A DNA stretch of 12,734 nucleotides, taken from NCBI GenBank assembly GCA_020859725.1, contig JAJBVR010000116.1, positions 1-12,734 on the forward strand. Reading direction: 5' to 3'. Below the pieces are notes generated by a model, which did not search any database, had not been told where the DNA came from, and saw only the letters and a program-made list of their open reading frames with translations. This DNA comes from Clostridiales bacterium (lineage in GTDB: Bacteria > Bacillota > Clostridia > Oscillospirales > Acutalibacteraceae). Positions 6,812 to 12,734 of this stretch are shown piece after piece. The translations under genes and the position numbers were made by a program. Positions within the stretch are counted from its first letter, which is position 1, and the number at the start of each line of letters is the position of its first letter.

Positions 6812-7817
6812 GGATTTATTGCCCAAAACAGTATCCGGGCAGGATTTAAGCTATGAAGAAGCGAAAAGCGCGGTTGAGGAAATAATGAGCGGAGACTGCC
6901 CGCCCACGCTTATTTCTGCGTTTTTAACAGCGCTTGCAATGAAAAAGGAAACGGACAGCGAAATAGCCGGCTGCGCCGACGGAATGCGCGCTAAGTCACT
7001 TAAGCTGAAAACAGATTGCGAAACGCTTGAAATAGTAGGCACGGGCGGTGATAAATCAAACAGCTTTAATATATCCACCACTTCCGCATTCGTTATCGCG
7101 GCAAGCGGGGTTAAAGTAACAAAGCACGGAAACAGAGCCGCTTCTTCAAACAGCGGAGCGGCAGACTGCCTTGAGGCTTTGGGGATTAAAATAAATGTAA
7201 GCCCGGAGATTATGAAAAAAGCGCTTGATGAAACAAATATGAGCTTTCTGTTCGCTCAAACTTATCATCCTGCAATGCGCAATGTGGGCGCGGTAAGAAA
7301 AGAAATAGGAATCCGAACGGTTTTTAATATTTTGGGGCCGCTCACTAATCCGGCAAATGCCAAAATGACGGTGCTTGGGGTGTTCAGCAGGGAATATGTT
7401 GAAAAAATTGCAAAAGCCCTTGTGCGTTTGGGCGTAAGCGACGCGCTTGTTGTTTACGGGCTGGACGGACTTGATGAAGTAAGCGCGTGCGGTGAAACCA
7501 CTGCCGCCGAAATAAGAAACGGAAAGATTGATTATTATAATATAAAGCCCGAGGATTTCGGCTTTGACCGCTGTAAAAAAGAGGAATTGCTGGGTGGAAC
7601 ACCCGCCGAAAATGCAAAGATAGCAAAAAATATTCTGTCCGGCGGCGGCACATACGCCCAGAGGCTTGCAGTTATTCTTAACGCGGGAGCGGGAATATAC
7701 GTGGCAGGGAAAGGTGAAATCACTCTTTCAGAGGCAGTTAAAAAAGCGGAAAACATATTAAAAAGCAAAAAGGCGCTTGATGTGCTTAACAGATTTACGG
7801 AAATAACAAATGAGTAA
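6804..7817 (+). CDS. trpD: Anthranilate phosphoribosyltransferase
   Basis: Transfers the phosphoribosyl group of PRPP to anthranilate. It is 337 aa, the usual length. Motifs in order are GTGGD at 79-83 (PRPP pyrophosphate binding), SNSFNISTTS, KHGNRAASSNSGAADCLEALG split over loop 2, HPAMRNVGAVRKEIGIRTVFN and ILGPLTNP for anthranilate and PRPP binding, and GLDGLDE with the Mg-binding Asp-Glu pair. The start at 6804 follows GGGAGG (6790-6795); a TTG-initiated extension to 6777 would precede that site and is rejected. The start overlaps trpG by ATGATTAA (8 bases) and the end overlaps trpCF by ATGAGTAA (8 bases). No tryptophan residue and no oddities. Confidence 0.97.
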   Translation: MIKDLLPKTVSGQDLSYEEAKSAVEEIMSGDCPPTLISAFLTALAMKKETDSEIAGCADGMRAKSLKLKTDCETLEIVGTGGDKSNSFNISTTSAFVIAASGVKVTKHGNRAASSNSGAADCLEALGIKINVSPEIMKKALDETNMSFLFAQTYHPAMRNVGAVRKEIGIRTVFNILGPLTNPANAKMTVLGVFSREYVEKIAKALVRLGVSDALVVYGLDGLDEVSACGETTAAEIRNGKIDYYNIKPEDFGFDRCKKEELLGGTPAENAKIAKNILSGGGTYAQRLAVILNAGAGIYVAGKGEITLSEAVKKAENILKSKKALDVLNRFTEITNE

Positions 7818-9183
7818 TATTTTAAACACTATCGCCGAATATACGGCTGAAAGATACAAAAAAATAACGGCGCTCAAGCCGCTTGAAATTATAAAAAAAG
7901 AAGCCCTTTCTTTGCCGGCGGGGAATTTTGAATTTGAAAAAGCGCTTAAAAAAGAGGAATTATCGTTTATATGCGAAGTTAAAAAGGCCAGCCCGTCAAA
8001 GGGAATTATCGCAAAGGATTTTCCGTATCTTAAAATCGCGCTGGAATATGAAAAGGCGGGGGCAAGCTGCATTTCATGCCTTACGGAGCCGAAATGGTTT
8101 TTGGGAAGCGACGAATATTTAAAGGAAATCTCACAGAAGGTTTCAATTCCCGTTTTAAGAAAGGATTTCACAATCAGCGAATATCAAATTTACGAATCAA
8201 AGCTTTTAGGCGCCTCGGCGGTGCTTCTTATATGCGCTCTTCTTGATGAAAAAACCATTGAAAAATATATAAAAATATGTGATTCGCTGGGTATAAGCGC
8301 TTTGGTTGAGGCTCATAATGAGGCGGAAATTAAATCGGCGGTTTCGGCGGGAGCAAGAATTATAGGAGTAAATAACAGAAATCTGAAAGATTTTTCGGTT
8401 GATGTCAATAACTCCTCAAAATACAGAAAGCTTATTCCGGAAAATGTGATTTTTGTTTCGGAAAGCGGAATTTCCTCTCACAGGGATATTGAGGCTTTGG
8501 CTGAAAATAAAACAGACGCAGTTTTAATAGGCGAAACACTTATGAAAGCGGAAGATAAATCAAAAATGCTGGCAGAGCTGAAATACGGCTGCTCCGGGAA
8601 AACAAAAATTAAATTCTGCGGTTTAAGGCGCGCGCAGGATATTGATTACGCAAACCGCCTTATGCCGGATTTTATAGGCTTTATCCTTTCCCCGGGATAC
8701 AGAAGAAGCATTGACGAAAAAACCGCCGCCGCCCTTAAAGAAAGGCTGGCAAAGGGAATAAAAACCGTTGGGGTTTTTGTGAATGATGATATAAGCAAAA
8801 TAAATTACTTTGCCGAAAGCGGGATTATAGATTTGGTTCAGCTTCACGGGGATGAAAGCCCAAGCTGCTGCGAAAAAATCAACGTGCCTGTAATCAAAGC
8901 TTTTAAATGCAATGAAGAAATATCACAAAAAATAAAGGAATATGATACCGCGTTTTTTCTTTTTGATTCCGGAACGGGGTCGGGAAAAGCTTTTGACTGG
9001 AAGAATATTCCCAAAACAAACAAGCCGTTTTTCCTTGCGGGAGGAATTTCGGAGCAAAATGCAGCAGCGGCGGTAAAAAATATCCGCCCGTATGCGGTTG
9101 ATATTTCCACATCCGTTGAAACAAACGGATTTAAGGATTATTATAAAATGAAAAAATTAACGGAGATGATTAGATATGAGTAA
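7810..9183 (+). CDS. trpCF: Fused indole-3-glycerol-phosphate synthase / phosphoribosylanthranilate isomerase
   Basis: A 457-aa bifunctional protein with the TrpC (IGPS) domain at about 1-255 and the TrpF (PRAI) domain at about 266-457. It catalyses isomerisation of phosphoribosylanthranilate and closure to indole-3-glycerol phosphate. IGPS catalytic residues are present: E56/K58 in [11 protein letters not shown]118 in LRKDF, E167 in VEAHN, N188 in GVNNRNL and E218 in VSESG. PRAI has C270 in KFCGL and D386 in LFDSGTG, matching its catalytic Cys and Asp. The linker (about 255-265) is very short. The domain order matches the E. coli TrpCF fusion; in many Firmicutes the two are separate genes. 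No clear ribosome site precedes the start, which lies in the 8-base overlap with trpD, so coupled translation is likely. It holds two of the operon's three tryptophans (W96, W397). Confidence 0.96.
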   Translation: MSNILNTIAEYTAERYKKITALKPLEIIKKEALSLPAGNFEFEKALKKEELSFICEVKKASPSKGIIAKDFPYLKIALEYEKAGASCISCLTEPKWFLGSDEYLKEISQKVSIPVLRKDFTISEYQIYESKLLGASAVLLICALLDEKTIEKYIKICDSLGISALVEAHNEAEIKSAVSAGARIIGVNNRNLKDFSVDVNNSSKYRKLIPENVIFVSESGISSHRDIEALAENKTDAVLIGETLMKAEDKSKMLAELKYGCSGKTKIKFCGLRRAQDIDYANRLMPDFIGFILSPGYRRSIDEKTAAALKERLAKGIKTVGVFVNDDISKINYFAESGIIDLVQLHGDESPSCCEKINVPVIKAFKCNEEISQKIKEYDTAFFLFDSGTGSGKAFDWKNIPKTNKPFFLAGGISEQNAAAAVKNIRPYAVDISTSVETNGFKDYYKMKKLTEMIRYE

Positions 9184-10360
9184 AGGCAGATTCGGTATTC
9201 ACGGCGGGCAGTATATACCCGAAACTCTTATGAATGAAATTATAAGGCTTGAAAAGGCATATGAGCATTATAAAAATGACGCGGATTTTGTTAAAGAACT
9301 TGATACTCTTAACAGAGAGTATGCGGGCAGGCCGTCATTGCTCTATTACGCGGAAAATATGACGAAGGATTTGGGCGGAGCAAAAATTTATTTTAAAAGA
9401 GAAGATCTTAATCACACAGGCGCTCATAAAATTAACAATGTGCTGGGGCAGTGCCTTTTGGCAAAAAAAATGGAAAAAACTCGCATTATCGCCGAAACGG
9501 GAGCAGGCCAGCACGGAGTGGCGGCGGCAACCGCGGCTGCTCTTATGGGGCTTGAATGCGAGATCTTTATGGGAAAAACCGATACTGACAGGCAGGCGCT
9601 GAACTGCTATAGGATGGAGCTTTTGGGCGCTAAAGTGCATCCCGTTACATCGGGAACGCAAACGCTTAAAGACGCGGTTAACGAAACTATGCGCGAATGG
9701 GTTTCAAGGATGGACGATACGCTTTATGTTTTGGGCTCGGTTATGGGGCCTCACCCTTTTCCCACAATGGTGCGTGATTTCCAAAGCGTAATAAGCAAAG
9801 AAGCAAGGCGGCAAATTCTTGAAAAGGAGGGCAGACTTCCAAACGCCGTTATTGCCTGTGTGGGCGGCGGCTCAAACGCAATAGGTATGTTTTATGAGTT
9901 TATTAAGGATTCCGATGTAAAATTAATAGGCTGTGAGGCGGCGGGCAGGGGCGTTGACACAGAGTTTAACGCCGCAACAATGGCAAACGGCGCTCTCGGA
10001 GTTTTTCACGGAATGAAATCTTATTTCTGCCAGAATGAATACGGGCAGATTGCCCCGGTTTACAGCATTTCGGCAGGGCTTGATTATCCAGGAGTCGGCC
10101 CCGAACACGCGAATTTAAAGGATACGGGAAGAGCACAGTATGTTTCAATAACGGATGAAGAAGCTGTTGCGGCCTTTGAATATATTGCCAAAACGGAGGG
10201 AATCATCTGCGCAATAGAAAGCGCTCACGCCGTGGCTCACGTTATCAAAACAGCTCCGAAAATGAAAAAGGATGAAATAATAATCTGCTGCCTTTCGGGC
10301 AGGGGCGATAAGGATGTTGCCGCAATAGCAAGATACAGGGGGAAAAATATATATGAATAA
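9176..10360 (+). CDS. trpB: Tryptophan synthase beta chain
   Basis: PLP enzyme that joins indole, channelled from TrpA, with serine to make tryptophan. It is 394 aa, the size of the standard TrpB1 type. K85 in HTGAHKINN is the PLP lysine; E107 in AETGAGQHG is the catalytic glutamate; GGGSN (230-234) holds the PLP phosphate; D303 in [13 protein letters not shown] and S374 in CLSGRGDKD match the closure Asp and the residue facing the pyridine nitrogen. The N-terminus [15 protein letters not shown] is typical. The start overlaps trpCF, and the end overlaps trpA, by 8 bases each. One tryptophan (W175). Confidence 0.98.
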   Translation: MSKGRFGIHGGQYIPETLMNEIIRLEKAYEHYKNDADFVKELDTLNREYAGRPSLLYYAENMTKDLGGAKIYFKREDLNHTGAHKINNVLGQCLLAKKMEKTRIIAETGAGQHGVAAATAAALMGLECEIFMGKTDTDRQALNCYRMELLGAKVHPVTSGTQTLKDAVNETMREWVSRMDDTLYVLGSVMGPHPFPTMVRDFQSVISKEARRQILEKEGRLPNAVIACVGGGSNAIGMFYEFIKDSDVKLIGCEAAGRGVDTEFNAATMANGALGVFHGMKSYFCQNEYGQIAPVYSISAGLDYPGVGPEHANLKDTGRAQYVSITDEEAVAAFEYIAKTEGIICAIESAHAVAHVIKTAPKMKKDEIIICCLSGRGDKDVAAIARYRGKNIYE

Positions 10361-11126
10361 AATTTCAAATGCGTTTAAAAACGGAAAAGCGTTTATAGGA
10401 TTTGTTACCGCGGGTGATCCCGATTTGGAAACAAGCGAAAAAATTATTAAAAGTATGGCGGACGCGGGCTGTAATCTTATTGAAATAGGCATTCCTTTTT
10501 CCGACCCTCTCGCGGAGGGACCGGTTATTCAGAATGCAAATATTCGTTCGCTTTCTGCCGGCGCCACAACGGATAAAGTGTTTTCCCTTGCCGAAAAAGT
10601 TTCCGCCCAAACCGATGTGCCTCTTGTTTTTATGACTTATCTGAACGTTATTTTTAAATATGGGTATGAAAGATTTTCAAAGAAGGCAAAAAGCTGCGGA
10701 ATTTCAGGATTTATTGTGCCCGATTTGCCCTATGAGGAAAAGGATGAGCTTCAGGATGTTGCCGAAAAGTATGGGATAAGCGTTATATCGCTGATTGCGC
10801 CCACAAGCAAAAACAGAATTAAAATGATAGCCTCAAATGCAAAGGGATTTATTTACGAGGTGTCCTCTTTGGGAGTAACCGGCGCAAGAAACGAAATAAA
10901 AACCGATTTGAAATCGGTAACTGATGAAATAAAAAAGTCTGCAAATGTGCCTGTTGCCATAGGCTTCGGAATAAACACTCCCAGGCAGGCGGCGGAATAT
11001 TCCGAAATTGCAGACGGAATTATAGTCGGCTCGGCAATAGTTAAGCTTGTGGAGCAATACGGCAAGGATTCGCCGCAAAAGGTTTTTGAATATGTTAAAT
11101 CAATGAAAAGCGCTATGAAAAATTAA
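10353..11126 (+). CDS. trpA: Tryptophan synthase alpha chain
   Basis: TIM-barrel lyase that cleaves indole-3-glycerol phosphate to indole and glyceraldehyde 3-phosphate and channels indole to TrpB. It is 257 aa, close to the usual 260-268. E44 in [10 protein letters not shown] matches the catalytic Glu49 of the Salmonella enzyme. The second catalytic residue, normally Asp60 in the ADGP motif, is Glu here (E55 in LAEGPVIQ). Other blocks are [29 protein letters not shown] and AIGFGINTP, with IVGSAIVK near the end. It starts in an 8-base overlap with trpB. No strong terminator follows before the next promoter, so some read-through is possible. No tryptophan residue. Confidence 0.97.
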   Translation: MNKISNAFKNGKAFIGFVTAGDPDLETSEKIIKSMADAGCNLIEIGIPFSDPLAEGPVIQNANIRSLSAGATTDKVFSLAEKVSAQTDVPLVFMTYLNVIFKYGYERFSKKAKSCGISGFIVPDLPYEEKDELQDVAEKYGISVISLIAPTSKNRIKMIASNAKGFIYEVSSLGVTGARNEIKTDLKSVTDEIKKSANVPVAIGFGINTPRQAAEYSEIADGIIVGSAIVKLVEQYGKDSPQKVFEYVKSMKSAMKN

Positions 11127-11149
11127 ATTGTAAAATTTCAACGCAAATA

Positions 11150-11179
11150 TTGAAAAAGCTGTTTTCTGTGTTATATTAT
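11150..11179 (+). promoter_or_regulatory. Putative promoter of the oxidoreductase pseudogene
   Basis: TTGAAA at 11150-11155 is followed by TATATT at 11172-11177 (16-base spacer) or TATTAT at 11174-11179 (18-base spacer). It lies 24 bases after trpA and would give a short leader of about 30 nt. It may still serve the intact gene at 12206, which follows the pseudogene closely. Confidence 0.6.
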
Positions 11180-11214
11180 TCTTATAAATATAAACGAAAG
11201 GCTGTGGCGATTTT

Positions 11215-12190
11215 ATGAGCAAATATAACTGGGCGGTAATCGGCTGCGGCGTTATTGCCAATCAGCTGGCGCTGGCGCTGGAAAGCCGCGGAAGCAGGAT
11301 TTATTCCGTTGCGAACAGAACCTATGTAAAGGCTGAGGCTTTTGCGGCGAAATACGGAATAAAAAAGGTTTATAATAATATTGATGATGTGTTTGATGAT
11401 GAAAATGTTGATATAATTTATATTTCAACTCCTCATAATACGCATATTGAATATTTAAGGAAAGCGCTGAACGCCGGCAAGCATGTGCTGTGCGAAAAGG
11501 CAATAACTCTTAATTCACAGGAATTAAACGAGGCGTATGAGCTTGCACGGAATAACGGGCTTGTGCTTGCGGAGGCGATGACGATTTATCATATGCCCTT
11601 GTATAAAAGGCTTAATGAAATTATTTCTTCCGGAAAGCTTGGCGGGCTTTGCCTGATTCAGATGAATTTCGGCAGCTATAAGGATTATGATATGAAAAAC
11701 CGATTTTTTAACCGCTCGCTTGCGGGAGGCGCTTTGCTGGATATAGGCTTTACGCGCTTTCGTTCACAAGGTGGTTTATGTCGTCAGCTCCGGATGAAAT
11801 TATGTCGCAGGTAAAATATGCGCCCACGGGAGTGGACGAGCAGGCGTCAATTATATTGAAAAATAAAGAGTAGGAAATGGCCTGCGTTATAATTTCACTT
11901 CATTCAAAGCAGCCGAAAAGAGGCACGATTGCCTTTGATAAGGGTTATGTTGAGATATATGATTATCCGCGCGCCGATGAAGCAGTGATAACATATACAG
12001 AGGACGGCTCCAAAAAGAAATCATTCGGGCGGGAAAAAGCGGGGACGCGCTTTTATATGAGGCGCTGGATATGGAATCGGCAGTTTCCGGAAAGAAAAAC
12101 GATATGCGCCTTGATTATACAAAAGATGTTATGGAGATTATGACGAAAATAAGAAGCGATTGGGGAATGAAATATCCTGAGGAAGAATGA
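11215..12190 (+). pseudogene. Gfo/Idh/MocA-family oxidoreductase, frameshifted and interrupted
   Basis: The remains of an NAD(P)-dependent dehydrogenase of about 325 aa. The N-terminal part is intact: a Rossmann start VIGCGVIA (8-15), STPHNTHIEYLRKALNAGKHV and CEKA with the conserved Lys (K95). Three lesions follow. (1) After GALLDIG the frame is lost between 11748 and 11751; one missing base restores YALSFTRWFMSSAPDEIMSQ in the next frame. (2) That frame meets TAG at 11871-11873, after KNKE, and continues as EMACV...SLHSKQPKRG through TYTEDGSK. (3) Near 12012-12022, at an A-rich run, a second one-base loss moves the frame to EIIRAGKSGDALLYEALDMES, ending at TGA 12188-12190. The rebuilt protein looks like a dihydrodiol or xylose dehydrogenase-type member; the substrate is unknown. 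Sequencing error is possible, but every neighbouring gene is intact. The ribosome site (AAAGG 11197-11201) is weakly placed. Confidence 0.88.
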
Positions 12191-12205
12191 GGTTTAATCT
12201 GATTT

Positions 12206-12628
12206 ATGGAATATAAAAGGTTTGAAAACACCGTTGTGCTGAGAATAGATAAGGGCGAGGAAATTATTAAATCGCTTGAAAAGCTTTCAAAAGCGGAAAA
12301 TATAAAGCTGGCCGAAACAAGCGCCATAGGGGCGGTTGATGATTTTACCGTAGGAGTCTTTAAAACGAATGAAAAAAAGTATTACTCAAATAATTTTAAG
12401 GGCAGCTATGAAATAGTTTCATTAAGCGGCACGGTGAATACAATGAATGATGAATTTTACTGCCATCTTCATATGAGCGCAGGGGATGAAACGGGCCGTG
12501 TGTTCGGCGGGCATTTGAATTATGCCTTTGTAAGCGCCACCTGCGAAATGATTATTAAGATTATTAACGGCAAGGTAAACAGAAAATACAGCAGTGAAAC
12601 AGGGCTTAACTTATTTTGCTTTGAATAA
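12206..12628 (+). CDS. PPC (DUF296) domain protein
   Basis: A 140-aa single-domain protein of the plant-and-prokaryote-conserved (PPC/DUF296) family. In plants this domain sits next to AT-hooks in DNA-binding proteins; the free-standing bacterial forms mostly have no assigned function. Visible features are the start KRFENTVVLRIDKGEEIIKS, GAVDDFTVG, SLSGTV, then CHLHMSAGDE and VFGGHL, with H87, H89 and H103 conserved and possibly forming a metal site (inference). There is no AT-hook, signal peptide or membrane segment. It starts 15 bases after the pseudogene stop with only a weak upstream TGAGG (12188-12192), so it was probably co-transcribed or translationally helped by the former gene. Family assignment is fairly sure; function is not. 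Confidence 0.85.
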   Translation: MEYKRFENTVVLRIDKGEEIIKSLEKLSKAENIKLAETSAIGAVDDFTVGVFKTNEKKYYSNNFKGSYEIVSLSGTVNTMNDEFYCHLHMSAGDETGRVFGGHLNYAFVSATCEMIIKIINGKVNRKYSSETGLNLFCFE

Positions 12629-12642
12629 TTTTATAAAACTGA

Positions 12643-12672
12643 AAAGGGCGCCCGCTTTTGCAGACGCCCTTT
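12643..12672. terminator. Terminator-like hairpin
   Basis: AAAGGGCG (12643-12650) pairs with CGCCCTTT (12665-12672) around a 14-base loop, 15 bases after the stop of the PPC gene. The + strand continues with CCAGG rather than a T-run, whereas on the - strand the stem is followed by TTTTCAGTTTTAT. It may therefore work mainly for a convergent gene beyond the window, or in both directions. Confidence 0.65.
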
Positions 12673-12734
12673 CCAGGAATGAGAACTTATATTAGGAAGA
12701 ATACTTAAAAACAAATAACAATTTAATTTAAATA

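Noticed and set aside
11877..12143. Independent 88-codon gene
   Set aside because: Its protein continues the oxidoreductase sequence after the TAG at 11871 and loses the family pattern at the second frameshift; it is a pseudogene fragment.
1..12734. Mobile element, CRISPR array, tRNA or toxin-antitoxin pair
   Set aside because: No transposase or integrase, terminal repeats, regularly spaced direct repeats, cloverleaf, or small gene pair was seen.

Overview
The window reads like a low-GC, Gram-positive bacterial chromosome, most likely an uncultured or gut member of the Clostridia. The basis is the A/T-rich codon use, strong AGGAGG-type ribosome sites, sigma-A-type promoters, a tRNA-sensing T-box leader in front of the trp operon, a 3D/G5 cell-wall protein and a GH95 glycosidase. 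This placement is an inference from style and gene content; no rRNA or marker gene is present. Every supported gene lies on the + strand.

Layout. 1-350: A/T-rich, no gene seen. 351-1780: a perfect-consensus promoter, a ~170-nt leader with four stable hairpins, and a secreted or membrane-anchored DUF348/G5/3D-domain protein, closed by a strong terminator at 1849-1896. 1897-2301: a gene-free stretch holding a plausible promoter and a second structured leader. 2302-4389: an intracellular GH95-family glycosidase (alpha-L-fucosidase type). 4396-11126: a complete tryptophan biosynthesis operon, trpE-trpG-trpD-trpCF-trpB-trpA, led by a promoter that starts six bases after the GH95 stop and by a T-box with a UGG (Trp) specifier. 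11150-12190: a promoter and a Gfo/Idh/MocA oxidoreductase gene broken by two frameshifts and one stop codon. 12206-12628: a small PPC/DUF296-domain protein, followed by a terminator-like hairpin.

How the genes work together. The six trp genes encode all steps from chorismate to tryptophan. Uncharged tRNA-Trp should bind the T-box, stabilise the antiterminator and let transcription through; charged tRNA leaves the terminator at 4681-4718 in place. The trp genes are packed tightly: trpE/trpG overlap by 17 nt, and the other four junctions all use an 8-nt overlap of the form ATGANTAA, which suggests translational coupling. The six proteins together contain only three tryptophan residues. Nothing links the glycosidase, the 3D protein or the terminal genes to the trp pathway except position.

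I found no mobile element, CRISPR array, tRNA or rRNA, and no multi-gene system that looks undescribed. The most interesting points are the two unidentified structured leaders, the repeated overlap signature, the Glu in place of the catalytic Asp in TrpA, the missing first Asp of the 3D domain, and the multiply damaged oxidoreductase gene.
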